Source of the DNA: Pogonophryne albipinna
Taxonomy: Eukaryota > Chordata > Actinopteri > Perciformes > Artedidraconidae
Direction of reading: 5' to 3'
NCBI GenBank assembly: GCA_028583405.1
Contig: CM053260.1
Span: forward strand, 21,824,569-21,888,568
DNA length: 64,000 nucleotides
The notes under the pieces are model-generated. The model had not been told where the DNA came from, did no database searches, and saw only the letters and a list, made by a program, of their open reading frames with translations. Below are positions 41,607 to 55,583 of the stretch, piece by piece. Every line of letters starts with the position of its first letter. Positions within the stretch are counted from its first letter, which is position 1. The position numbers and the translations under genes were made by a program.

Positions 41607-42717
41607 AGCATAAGATACCTGCACTTAATAGTCAATTTATTCTGAAATACATTTTCAACCAAAAGTGTTCCTTAATAACCCCCTGAAATGGTATCACCAG
41701 CTTAAAAATATAACACATTTGGTCACACTAGTTACCATCCGATCCACTATGAAACTACTACATGATTTCCAGTTTAAGTTGTTGAGACTTAATGACCTAC
41801 TTTGGCATACGAACCCACGGATGCAGTAGAGTTAGAAACAGCTTTAGTCCGGGGTAATGGTAAAGGTGATTGCCTAATGGGCGCAGGATGGAGCTGCTTT
41901 TCCAAATTCCACCCTTAGCCAATGAGCTGCTCCCTTCTCTGCTATGCAAATGACAGGCACAAGGGCAAGCAGGGATGTGAAGGACAGCGTCTTTGGACCA
42001 GGAGGAGACAGAGCTACCCTGGAGGGCCGAGCATGCCTCATTTAGATTCAACACTATCATTTCACTTAGGTAGGTGAAATCTAAGTGCCGTGCTTGCACT
42101 CCATACAGTGCCAAGAACAGGCAGGCGTTTCCTTGCATAAGCTACAGAGACAATCGTGTGTGACCTGTAATTGTTTTGCAAGCCGAGTAGAGGCTTAGAA
42201 ACCAGAGTTTGGTGCGAAATACCCTTTCCAGTCCCTAAATGTATTTAACTCAAAGCAACCTACGCTGTTTAGAGAATCACCATAACCTAGCAACAAGCAA
42301 AGAGACACACAAACACGCCAAGAGGGCAGAACACCTTTTTTCAATCTAAGTAGCCAGTATAGCAAACCCTGATGCAGGAATGAAATGTTAACATGAGCAT
42401 GGTGCAGGAATCAATTTAGATGTTATTCCTATGACAGCGCCTGCCTGGGTTTCTATTTTGTATTACCTTCCCCACCTTGTTTTTCCCCAAGCTATCATCC
42501 CAAATAGAATGGTGTCTGTGTCTCAAGGCGATGGTCATTGATCCACATTGAAAGCTAGACACTACTTCCTGAGCCATCAGCACAATGCATTCTTTTCTCC
42601 AGGCCACATGGATGACTACAACCAGACACAGGGACCATACATAAAGTTAGCTTTGTAAATAAAATGCTGCTATGAATCACAATGATGTCCATAGGACTGC
42701 AAATTACACACGTCATA

Positions 42718-43482
42718 AAAGGGTTAGTTCGGATGTTTTGAAATGGGGTTGTATGAGGTACTTATCCAAAATCAGTGTATTGCAATTATTTCCCCAGTTT
42801 AGAGAAGCAGACATGAGCTACCAGACTGAAGCACAGCAATGCACTGCTGTGGATTTGGGCGTAAGCAAAACAAATACAAAATAAGTCCCACCACAAAAAA
42901 AGTCAATATCAGCTGAAGTGTCTGCTAGTTCGAAACATTTTCACCTCTATGTTAGACAACTTTACAGTTAATGTTTCTTACTGATCTGTAGCTCCTGCCA
43001 AGGACATCAGAAAAGTCTGCATTAGTTAATTTTGATATTATGTGAGTTTTGTGAATGCAAACTAATCAAAGTAACACAATAACACAATAACACAAACCAA
43101 CGTACTAATCAAGGCAGCAGTAGACCAGCAGCTTATCTGTTCTGTGAGGTAACATTAAAAAAGGTGTTCAATAAAGTGTGATGACTTTGGTGAGAGTATA
43201 GATGGATATAACAGCAGAAAAAGCTGTCCAAGGCAAGTTAAACTTGTACAAATATTCTAAATATAGCTTACATTTTAGGCTGATATTCATTATCATTGGT
43301 GGGCTTGTCTTTTGGGTGGCTGAAATACAGATGACCCAGTCCAGAACAGTACATTGCTTTGCTTCCCTGGCCATTGCTACTTCTTCAAACTGTGGGCATT
43401 CAAATTGTAATCTACTGTAGGTATTGCAATGACTTTGGATAAGAATCACACAAAACCCCACTTCGAAACATCTGAACTATCC
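42718..43482. mobile_element. non-autonomous element with AGGGTTAGTTCGGATG ends
   Basis: The left end AGGGTTAGTTCGGATG and the reversed right end AGGATAGTTCAGATG are similar, and the homology runs inward for about 150 bases (shared ATGTACTG or ATGCACTG and AGTTT-AGAAG words). A third, partial copy of the same end lies at about 63775. Preceding bases ATAA could be a mutated TTAA target. No coding sequence. The ORFs here are shadows of the repeat. Confidence 0.7.
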
Positions 43483-43524
43483 TGTTGAATTATATTGCAG
43501 CAGCTCTATAGAAAGACTATTCTT

Positions 43525-43675
43525 TTTTGCTATGTTTATGTTGGGAAAATACTGAATGTACTCTTCCAATATCAGAGTAGCACATGATAACAAAGGCCCA
43601 CGTAGCTGTGTACGTAACAGGATGTATGATTACCTGGAAGAGCGCCAGGACACACTGTTTTAGGCATATGACAAT
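43525..43675 (+). repeat. repeat unit shared, inverted, with 63078-63310
   Basis: From TTTTGCTATGTTT through GCACATGATAACA and GTAGCTGTGTACGTA to GGCATATGAC, this stretch matches the reverse complement of 63078-63310 at most positions, with gaps. It lies directly after the element at 42718-43482, and the distant copy is again next to an end of that element. Confidence 0.75.
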
Positions 43676-43779
43676 TTCTTACACGGATAATAAATACATG
43701 TATCCTGATATTGAAACTCAAGCCGGTGACGAGTGATATTTTTCTAACAGTTTACATGTATAAAATGAACCATATAGAA

Positions 43780-44776
43780 CAGGGATGGGCAAATGGCGGC
43801 CCGCGGGCCGCATGCGGCCCCCACCTCCTCTTTTTGCGGCCCTCAGATTAATTTATAAACTACATAATTAATAAAAAATATATATATATTTTTTTTTTTA
43901 CTTGTAGTACTGATACCGTCCACTAGACTCCTAGTTACGTCGCGAGCTGCGTAGATGATTTCAAATACCGCGAAATAATCTGTGACGCATTTGTGTGTAT
44001 TGTGTTTGTTTCCCGGGGAAACACTCACAAGAAACACCGGCTGTTGTTATGCCTGCTGAGACGTTAAGTTGCCTCTTGTAATTATGCCTTTACAAGCTTA
44101 AAAGTTGTTTTTATCATCTGAATTTGGCGAAACAAGTTTAATATTCTTAAAACCAAGACTTTGTTTATTTGAAATCAGATGAAAACAAACTGTCACGGAC
44201 CCTGCCGTGTTATCTATGATTACTACGCTTTTCATTCATAATGTCAGCGGGAGGGAGGGGGAGTGGTGCTGAGGAACAGCAGAGTGCGGGCTGACAGGTG
44301 TCTGTGTTGACATTCTCCTTATTGTGGAATAAGGGGAATGCAGAGACTGGCTACAAGTGTTTTAGGTTCAAGTTAGACAACTAATGTCTGGGTTAGTGTT
44401 CATGACTTCATGTGTATGTCATCTAATGGTTAATCTCAATACACACACATTTTCCGTGCTTTCCAATAGTTTAAAATAGTTTTATTCCACTGTTTAATAA
44501 CCTGTTCAATACAAACATGCCACTTGTAAAAATGAAATAAAATTTCTGTGAACTGATATTTGTTTAGTGAGCTTATTAGAGGATGTTCCCATTTTTTGGG
44601 GATGTTCCCTTTGATTGTAAAATGTCAATGAAGATGTCAGACTTAGTATATTTGTTAATAATTACATACAACACATGGAATTTTTGTGTGTGTGTGTTCC
44701 AAGTGAATCTGCGGCCCCCTGGTGGCCAGTACATCAATGATGTGGCCCCCACCACCATCAAAGTTGCCCATCCCTG
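43780..44776. mobile_element. non-autonomous hAT element (CAGGGATGGGCAA ends)
   Basis: Inverted ends CAGGGATGGGCAA with a perfect 8-bp duplication, ATATAGAA, at 43772-43779 and 44777-44784. Subterminal GCGGCCC/GGGCCGC words are repeated near both ends. The interior is AT-rich and has no transposase. Confidence 0.94.
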
Positions 44777-45951
44777 ATATAGAAGTATTGAATGTGATAT
44801 TCTGTCCACAGTTTTGATGATTGTACCATAATATGCAGTATGGACATACTGCATGCGTCCTGCTAAAACCAATTAAAATGGCAATGATGCAAAAAATAGG
44901 GTATCCAGCCACATGGATGCATAAGAGTCAATGGAAAGCATCCAGAATGCTGAACAGAGAGTGCCCTGTTGACTCTGTGTCCCTCATGGATCTATTAGGC
45001 AGGAATAGTTGACAGCCCTCTTCATAGATGCAGCCTGCTTGGACATCTCATTATTATCTCATACAGTTTCATATTCCAAGTGTACTTGTACTTTCACAGT
45101 CACCACTAGTTACACTCACCCACACACAAGAGAATATCCATTGTGCCTACTCTACATCAGACGTGCCAAGAAACAGCTTTTTCAAATAAGTAGTTCTGCG
45201 AAGCTAGAATTAGAGGTTAGAAAATAGCGACTTTGGCAACCTGGTGACTTATGAAACGTGAGTATTGTGTTTTCCTTTGTCTGCCATAATGTTAACAATC
45301 TTACCTTCCTCAGAAGACAGCTGGTTGAAGACAAATCTACCTGTTTGTGTATACATTATACCTGGATGTCACATAACGCTGTCATAATGCAAACTGACAA
45401 ACTCAATAGAGGCACTGAAATATAAAGGAGCGTTATATTTTCCCACAGCACTGTCTACTCTTCACACTTTAAGGGAAGCTCACTTCACCATGGTTACATT
45501 TATCATTGGAAAATGCTAAGACTAATGTACTGTAAGTGAGTGTGATATAAGAAATTGTGTTTTGTCGCAAAAGGTTTCTAACCCTATAGGCCATAAGGTG
45601 AACCCTGTTATCGTTTCATCCCGCTCCACAGAAGTGGAACTACATAATCTTTAGTTCATAAAAAAGAACGAGTCATGCTTATCCACCAAAAAAAAGTTTG
45701 TCGCTAAAATTCCTGTCAATTCTTCTAGGCACGTAATTATTGGCTGAACTAGTCCCTTCAAAGCGTAATAATATTTTGGTCAAAAGTAGTGCCACGGTTC
45801 GTCACGTGATCGTGCTACACCAATTGGGTAGCTGCATATTGTCAACAGAAGTGAAAGATTGCCGCCTACATGGTTACGCTAAACCAGACCAAATGGATTC
45901 TAAACAGTGCTGTATGCTTGTTTTATGTCATGTTTTGTCATATGTCTTAAT

Positions 45952-46912
<961 letters not shown>

Positions 46913-46930
46913 GTCTTAATACATCACTAA

Positions 46931-47536
46931 GTCCGAGGTATTTGCGTTATATACGCGGTATTTGTGAGAGGTAAAAGAAAATCATTTGCTGTTGCATGTG
47001 AGAAAGATGACTACCTTAAGGCTTTTAGAAGTTTAGGTAGTAACTTTCACTTGGAGCAATCAACATTTGCACTTCTTTGCCGGTATGTATGTCACCTATA
47101 TGATCAGCCAGCAGCCGAAAATGTAAATGATGCTAGGTACAAGGCTTTCTGTATGGCATCATCGGCCTTGCCAGAATGAAGCATTCCCCCTACTCCTGAT
47201 GCCCTCCATCAGCACTGCAAAAGGGCAAATTACCAGGCAGCAATAATGAGGTCCTGTCTCAAAAGAGAAATAAATGCTCCATCACCTGCTGGATATGGTT
47301 GGGAAACAGAGGATGGGAACTTACATGTCACCTGGATGACAAGAAATCCTGCCCCTGACAGTGTGTTGAATGTGATACACTGCAGCTGCAAAGAGTCTGC
47401 CTGTGAGAAAGGCAGATGTTCATGCTTCTCTGCAGGACTCTGTTGCACAGACTTATGTCGTTGCTCAAATTGTGCAAATAAAAAAGAAACAGAGGAAGAG
47501 AACGATGACTGCCCTGACACTGACAGTGAGGAATAG
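46931..47536 (+). pseudogene. C-terminal part of an unrecognised transposon protein with CRC (tesmin/TSO1-type) cysteine domain
   Basis: The frame opens at 46931 in the left arm and is continuous to the stop at 47534 except for one TGA at 47177. It reads KAFRSLGSNFHLEQSTFALL, then ARYKAFCMASSALPE, the stop, and SIPPTPDALHQHCKRANYQA. This is followed by a GYGWE segment and WMTRNPAPDSVLNVIH. The end, 47381-47473, has nine cysteines spaced C-x-C-x4-C-x4-C-x-C-x6-C-x3-C-x-C-x2-C, the spacing of the zinc-binding CRC repeat of tesmin/LIN54. An acidic tail ends the protein. The same order (PPT-DAL-QH-xRA-YQA, GWE, cysteine domain) occurs, as I remember, in large uncharacterised fish and cnidarian proteins that I suspect are transposon-borne. 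No catalytic domain remains. A candidate AATAAA follows near 47590. Confidence 0.65.
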
Positions 47537-47895
47537 GAGTGTCCTTATTCTGTTTTGTACTGTTTTCTATGTCATACCTTTTATATTTGTAATAAATCTC
47601 GTTTTTATGGTTCATCAGTGTTGTTTTCATTTGTGGAGGGATGAATGAGTAAATAAATGAATCAATGGACATTGGTATAAGTACTGCATTTTATTGATCT
47701 AAATTACTTAACGTAACAAGTTAACCTTCTTCTTGGACGCAGCTATGTATGAAATCAAGTCATGTTTATTTTAAGAGTGCATTTAACGTGTACAGGGTAA
47801 CAATAACAACAGACAGACGGACAAAAAGTCCTCAGTCTAATTGAATAATCCACGAGCTCAGCCAATGAACCTAGCGATGCGAACATGGTAGTCCA

Positions 47896-48992
47896 GGGCC
47901 CTTTCTCATTTCTCTAACTCAACTCCTCGAGACTTAGTCCCGCCCACAGGAGATGCGAGCCGAGGAGGGGAACCGAGGAGAGAGGAGGGGAAGCAGCAGG
48001 CGGTTAGAGAAATGAGAACTCCTCTCCTCTGAGCGGTCATTTTAAAGAGACGTCCATTAATGATGACAGGAGGCACAGCAGCACCGAGCAGCCCTCTGTC
48101 TGATGGACAGATGTGTTCATGACGACTTATTTACTTTGATTCATTCACAGTGCGGTATAATGAGACAATAACAGACTACAGATGCGGACACACACACACA
48201 CATATATATATATATGTATATATTTATATACATATATATACAATTTCAGAATCAAACAGAGCACTCTCATAATAACGTAACACTATCAGAGACTGGATAT
48301 ATCCCCCCCCCCTCTCTGGTCGCTACAATGAAGAAAATAAATTACTGGCCAAAAGTTTTATTTATAAGTATTAAAAGTAAGCAGAGGACACCAAACCAAC
48401 TGAGACCTGTCTGTCCGCTGCATCTACGCACACACTGTACCACACACACGCACCTACAGCTAACAGCCTAACAGTCGTTGTGTATTTTATTATGTGAAGC
48501 AATAAATGGTTTTAGAAAAATATGGACTCTTTGTTTGTAGAGATCTACTAAACTACAGCAAATAAAGAGAGTAGGCCTGTTATACTGAGTGATATATATT
48601 ATACACACTGCTCTGCTTTCAGCACGGACCTCACAGCTGTTCTCTCTGGAAACATCGCGTCGCGATGAGAGCAGTTAATAAAATAATATCCAGGGGATGC
48701 ATGCAGAGCTGTCATTGGCTGAGATAAGTCCGGCCGTGCGTCACGACTCTTTGAAACATCTCTGTTGCCGGAAATGCATCCACGAAGGAGCCGTGGAGGA
48801 CCCATCAGTGTATCCTCGGTTATAGCTCCTCCAGAGAGCCTCCTCGATGCTCGATGCTCGGGCCTCGAAGTGCATTTAGAGAAATGAGATGTCCTTCAAC
48901 ATGGCGCGCTGAAATTCATTTCCAGGTCACTACCGGAGGACCGAGGAGTCGAGGAGTCGAGGAGGGGGATTTGATGAAATGAGAAAGGGCCC
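47896..48992. mobile_element. inverted-end element nested between the arms (GGGCCCTTTCTCATTT ends)
   Basis: Both ends show GGGCCCTTTCTCATTT as an inverted repeat, with repeated CTCCTCG/CGAGGAG words inside each end. No matching target duplication was found (TCCA before, AGGA after), so the superfamily is unclear. The middle holds a CA/TA-rich low-complexity stretch at 48188-48241. There is no gene. Confidence 0.65.
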
Positions 48993-49513
48993 AGGAATGT
49001 TGTTGTAGCTGGAGTTGGCTGATAAACGCTGCTAGCCAATGTTGATTCGATGGTCAACTCTGTTCCCAGATAGTAAAACCTCTCACAAATACCGCGTATA
49101 TAACGCAAATACCTCGGACTTAGTGATGTATTAAGACATATGACAAAACATGACATAAAACAAGCATACAGCACTGTTTAGAATCCATTTGGTCTGGTTT
49201 AGCGTAACCATGTAGGCGGCCATCTTTCACTTCTGTTGACAATATGCAGCTACCCAATTGGTGTAGCACGATCACGTGACGAACCGTGGCACTACTTTTG
49301 ACCAAGATATTATTACGCTTTGAAAGGACTAGTTCAGCCAATAATTACGTGCCTAGAAGAATTGACAGGAATTTTAGCGACAAACTTTTTTTTGGTGGAT
49401 AAGCATGACTCGTTCTTTTTTATGAACTAAAGATTATGTAGTTCCACTTCTGTGGAGCGGGATTTCTTTTCTAAAGGACTTTTCGAGGTTCACCTTGCGG
49501 CCTACTAACCCTA

Positions 49514-52500
49514 AACCCTATCTCAACGTTCATTAAAGGTCCCATGACATGGCCATTTCTACTGATCTTAATGCCATTGTTGAGGTCTACTAGAATAGAT
49601 TTACATTGTGTAATTTTTCAAACTCACATTGGTTTCTCATACACCATCTCTGTATAGTATGTCTGGATTCACACTCTGTCCTAAACGACTTGTTGGAGCT
49701 CCTCCCCCTACCACCGTTACAGCGGAACATCAGTGTTACAATGGCGTTAGCAACCAGAAAATGACACCAGTAATGACAAACAGATGAGAATGCTGCGTGG
49801 GGTCTGGGTACCGTGTTGGCGGAGGAGGGGACAGTGTGAGCTGGGTTCATTTCCTACTTTCTGCGTGGGGTCTGCGAGACAGCGAGACATCGCGAATGGA
49901 CACGGGAAGGGGGAGGGGGGGGTGCTGAGGGGGCTGCAGCACCCCCATCTGCGAGGCTCCACTAGCACCCGCACTCCCAAACGCGGCGCACCTACAGTGT
50001 CAGCGCGTCACAGTTTCGCCGCTGCGAGGCTCCACTCGCTACAGGGTGTACTTTGAGGGTTTGTGACTCTGCAGACCGTTTACATGCATAAAAAGCTACA
50101 TAACACACAAGGGGACGGGTAATAACCGGAAAAGCATGACATGGGACCTTTAAGGAATGATATATCAAAAGCCGAAGTGCATGTTCACTGTGTTCAGTCT
50201 TGTATTTAACATGATGCTCCTTTTGTAAAGTTAATTTCATTTGTTAAGTCACCAAAGCCTTACTTCTATGATGAATGTTCCCATAAAAGAAAACACTATT
50301 TTTGATTGCATTCAAAATAAATGTCCCAGATTATATTGAACAATTGATAAACATTTTTTAAACAAAGCTACAGTACAGGGTTAGGTTAAGTAAAATAGTT
50401 TTAAAAAAAGCCACCATTGACTTTTTTCATGGGGAAACAAACAGTGAGTTCCTGGGTGAAAGTCCCATGTTTAACCCATACACCTGCATAAAGATATAAA
50501 ATGCACTTAAAGCAGCAACAACTTTGCTTCACTGAAGCCATATCGCACATGTGAATGCAGTTCTGTGTGACATTATGGAGTATTTCCAGTATAGCAAAGC
50601 TTTAAGGTGAAGGGATCAACCGGAGTGAAACTGTGATACCCCGGTACGAGGACCTCCCCTGCTACTGCCCGCATTTCATATTACACTTGGCGGTGCATTT
50701 ACCCCGAACTGCTCTGAGCGAAACTATTTAAACTGGCTCCCCAAATGAACAACTTAGTAAATGAATGCCTGGACTGTGTCATCGACTAAACAGCACAGTC
50801 CTTCTCCTATGATTCATAGGCAGGGAGAGTGCACTCAGCCACATAATCTCTCTTTCTCATTTCAGCACCTCCAGAATTGCCTTCTAAACACAAATAATGA
50901 CAGTGGCAGCAAAGCTCTGCGAGCCTATCTACGAGCTAATATGAAATGTGTTGATCATTTGGCTGGTTCATAATTTGTCACTACCCGGAAGCACAGTTCT
51001 GTGCTGCAGCAGCCAGTTATGTGCTGTGCTGCATGCTAAATAAAATTATTCTATTGTATTATATCATGTTACTTTTACTATAATATATTACCCTTTAAAG
51101 GATGGTGTAGTATTTAAAAGAACATGATTTTTTGTACATAAAGCTCATATTGTCCTTTTTTTAAACACCCTGTAAAGTATTATATTCTTCAAATAAAGTT
51201 CAAAGATCATCCACTGTTATTAACACAGTTCATTTACTTTAATTTAGCAGCAGTGAAGGATTAAAGTTACTTGCAAACTTTATAAAATTATAGTTAGCCA
51301 ATTTCAGCCATGGCATGTCATTTGTCGAGCCTCTCCTTGACTCTTAGTTTTGGAGCAAATGAAACCTGAAAACCTTCCCTTGAACCGACCCCTTCTTTAT
51401 CACATTAATCACTCTCCCCTATGAATGAAATCCATTTAAATACATCTAGTTACACAAATAATTTGTGTAGCCAAGTTGAAAGAGTATAGGGAGTCAAAGG
51501 CGGCATAATTAGACGGTACGATTCTGAAAGCTAATACAAGATGTAATTAAGGAAATTAATAAGGTGCCAGCCCCCTTTCACTGGGTGCTCCGCCTGATGA
51601 TTAATCACAGCCTGGGCTAATTTGATTTGTGACAAGGAAAGGGATGACTTGGTAAGTCAGTTAGGAGAGCCCAGTTCGACAGCATATGACATTAATAAAA
51701 CATGAGTAGCGGGGGCTCAGAGAGGCACGAAAATCCACTTGTGATCCACATGAAGCGATCAGATTAGAGAGGACTTTGGATAGATAGCCTTGCCACAAAG
51801 TCACTGACAGGGGAGTGACTGGAAGCTAATCAATATCTCTAATGTTACATTATTGTCATCGCTGAATAATTGGACCCATGACCTTTGTGAATAAACAAGT
51901 GTTGACCTGTTATAGAGGCGAAGATGAGGTTAAACCAAACTAAATTCCAGACATAATGTGAACTTTTGCCAAGACGAGGACACTTTGTGACAGATCCGAG
52001 CAGTAAAAGGGTAAAAGATGAAGACAGGGCATTAATCACGGTGCCACCGGATTGGCCGATGGGGGGATGTAATCACCTTTAGGGACACAAGGAGCCTGCC
52101 ATATGTCTCCAAAAAGGTCAAAAATCATCCAGCATGGAGGATTGGGTTTATATAAAGAAGGCTTGGGCCAGTCTATTGCCATGCTGTCGGTGTAATAGGA
52201 CACAGTTCACCCCCTGTCTCTCCAGGTGAAGGGAAAGCTGGGTGTAGGCAGGCAAACTACCTATTTTATTTCTCCAGTGAATTCAAATTGATTTGTCATA
52301 TATTTGGCAAGGTGAGTATGAAGGGAAGCGTACGTCATTTGTTATTGTGTTTCCCCTTCCAGAGGGTACACATAGTAAAAGGAACGCCTGTATAATATGG
52401 TGCGATCACACAGGTTCATATTCAATCTTTAAGAAGCGCATGGTGTATGGTTTTGATCTTCAACCCCTCTGCTTTACAGATGTTGAAATGATTTTCCTCT

Positions 52501-55500
52501 ATCAAAAAGGCACTGAGGCATTGAACCCATATTAATATGTGAGTGCAATATGTGATAGTGCTGCTGTACAGATGTATGTGGACGCAGTAAGGAATGCAAC
52601 TACATTCACATTTATTGCATTACGAAACGTAATGTGGTATACATGCAATAACATACCGGAGCACACAAACACACGGCCAGGATACAACTGCACTGACAAC
52701 AATGATCCATTTGCAGACATATTCATATACAAATACACACTGATCTACATTTAAGCACTGTTCTTAAGTACACATTTGAGTGCTTTCTAATTCGTATTTC
52801 ACAAAACACATTGTATTGCTATAGTTACTTTGATTTTGCAACAAAACAATCAGTTTATTAAATATGAGGCATTGTCATAGTTCAAAGACATTTTAGTTCA
52901 GGACATTTACTTGAATACTTTTAAACTGTTGAATGTTATTATCTGAGTATTGCTTCCGCCATTGCACACACACACAGACCTACTTATAAAACATGATTAC
53001 ACTTTCTCCCTGGAGCCAGAGTATTCCCTTTCTTGCAAACCCACTCTGATTACTCTCCTAGGTGGGTAGACTTGACAGGGTCCTGGTCTGACCCTCGAGG
53101 GGTACACACACGTGGGGGAACCAACCCTCAGAGGACTGCAGTGGGACCAGCCGCAGAATGAGAAAAAGACAACAGCCATTAGAACCAGGTCCCTGCAGAC
53201 TGAGGTGTCTTGGGGAGTTTGTCGTGCTCACGTAGAACAGTAATCCAGTGCAGATGCTGCTAATTAAGATGTCATAAGCGGAGAGCATTATGCACTGCAA
53301 CACCAGCTCTTTATCCGCTCCACATATAGGACGTCATGTATGTGCAGAGACTAATTGCATATTCATGAGTATTTATAAAGGGGCATTTATCAAGGTTGAA
53401 TCAAAGCTTTCAGTGTTCAGCAGAGGAAGTGTCTGCATAGGATTTTAGAAGGAGAACTCTTACACAAAAACTGAAATAATCTAAGAAATTATTTCAATGA
53501 AAATGACAGAATCATGTAACTAGAGTTGGTGAAGCTTAGTCAGACGTTTCCTTCATCATTCAACTGTTGGAAGTGTTTCGATAGTGACGTACCTCAGTGC
53601 CCTTTAGAGCTTTAAACCTGAATGAACATTTATTGAAAGCTATTGAAAGTTTGATAGATATAAAAATGAAACATGATTCTGCAACAACATAGCCAATTTC
53701 CTGTCTCATTTTATACAAAAGGAGTCATTTGACATTGATGCCAAGGAACCAAACCACGTATTTCTAGTTCAAAAATGGGATTGCAATGACTAATGAAAGC
53801 CTTTTTCACCTGAACGGAAAGTAGTGATTATTAATGTTGATGTCTGGGTGAAAGTAGAAAATATTATTCACCTGTTATACAATTCGAATGACATCTGTCT
53901 GGAGATTTAGCCATGGCCTTGTGGGCTTCCTTTGACCGACTAGAAAATGATGTCAGGGAACAAACTGACAAGAAAAATATTGGACACAATTAACTGCATT
54001 TACCAGACATGATGATACAAGTCTGTCCACATATTTTCCCCAAGAAATGCATGAAGCTGGAGGTGGAACAGGTCGAGCTGACAGCAGTACAGCATGTAGG
54101 ATGTGAGTAGGTGTAAATAGCACTCAGGTTATATGGCTGAATTGTGTCAGTTGTAATTGAGATGAGAATGTTGCACTGACAGCCAGCTAGCGACCTGGCC
54201 ATAAGGGGAATATTTACTTCCATTTGAGGGATATATACAGCATAAATCATGCAGAGTCATACCCCTCACTTACCCTGCACACGGAGAGATATGTCCTATG
54301 AATAAAAGTCAATATATCTGACATCAGACAGACAGACAGTCGGATCTATCCGTGGCTCAGTTCGATGCCTCCGACAGCTTCCTGCAGCGATGCACAGGAT
54401 GTGCTGGCCGACACTAAAAGGTCAATACAAGTAATGACTTCTACTCTTTTCAGTGGAGCGAAGTGGAAAATAAACGTAACTTTGGGCTACATCAGCTTCA
54501 CCTTAGACTCCCTGGGCAGCAGAGAAGCCTTGTGATTACAAGGGGCCATAATTCAAAAAGACAGCCTCCAGTTTGATCCCTGTTGACAGCAGGCATCTTC
54601 CCTGCTGAGGTATTTCTGCATTGACTCACTGTCTGCAGGCTTACAGGGCTGATGAGTCCGCCTGTCTAGTGTTCGCTCTCTCCCAGATGTCGGACACCAG
54701 GGCTGTCTCTTGGCAGTGGATGCAGATGCTGTCATTGACTCTCTTGTCCCCGCCTCCAGCAGAAGCCTTTCACCGACACGCTGCTCTTCCTCACAGCAGT
54801 TTCAGGTGCTGCCCTTACTGCCACATACTCGATTGAATGTTGTGCCATGACCTCGCGAGAAACTCTAACATTTCATCTTCTGTGTTTTCTGAACTGCTAA
54901 TAGTCATGTTATATCTTTCTTTTGCTATTGTGTTATATATCATCACCGATGTTTCCTATAATGTAGAATAAGTTCTCTTTTTTTCTTACCCTATTGCAAG
55001 GGTTGTTATGTTGTTTCCTTGTCCAATGCCAGCCTTTCAAACCATTAGAGACAATAACTCTGATGGAAAAAACTCAAAAACTGAAGTGCCCTTGATTGAA
55101 ATATTAAATTCAAGAATATACAGACGAAATGAATGGAAAAGGCCACTTTGAAAAGACTCTGCTAGAAAGAAAATCTTATTATACAATATGTTTCAAGAAC
55201 CTCTGTGTTAACCATTCACTCGCTTTTTTCTTATGTTTTTCCGACTGTCAGGTTTCATCTCTAAGCATCTTAAACCAACCTACACAGGATTTTTGCACGT
55301 TTGGTTCCTATATATTTAATTGCTTCTTGTCCTCACTAGCTGTGGCAGAAATCTATTGAGAATACAGAAGAAAATGAAACGTCTGGCTATTTAACGAAAT
55401 GGAAAGCGCAATGAGTTTAACATTACATGTCTAATTAAAAATGTTTTCAGAGATGTTCTAAGGATCGATAGGATGAAGAAAAAACATTGAGTGTTTATAC

Positions 55501-55578
55501 AGAAAGTTTTTCTACTCATAACCATGATGCTGTAAACTTACAGTCAATGCAGTGAAAACATTGTCCTTCAATATACTG
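49514..55578. other. intergenic region without supported gene
   Basis: Apart from the TTAA element at 49537-50149 this is unique-looking sequence. The part 51290-52180 is AT-rich with many TAATTA/TTAATCA-type words and few simple repeats, as is common for conserved non-coding elements. Nothing recognisable is coded in 52200-55578. Confidence 0.6.
49537..50149. mobile_element. TTAA-flanked non-autonomous DNA element (family D)
   Basis: TTAA lies at 49533-49536 and 50150-50153. The inverted ends start AGGTCCCATG-CATG. It is 613 bp with a GC-rich middle containing a G run near 49908-49921. It lies only about 20 bases from the target duplication of the long-arm element. I recognise it as a common percomorph repeat, from memory. 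Confidence 0.88.
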
Positions 55579-55583
55579 CTATA

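Noticed and set aside
49505..49520. Telomere-like CTAACCCTAAACCCTA
   Set aside because: Fewer than three units; the first nine bases are explained as the target duplication of the long-arm element.
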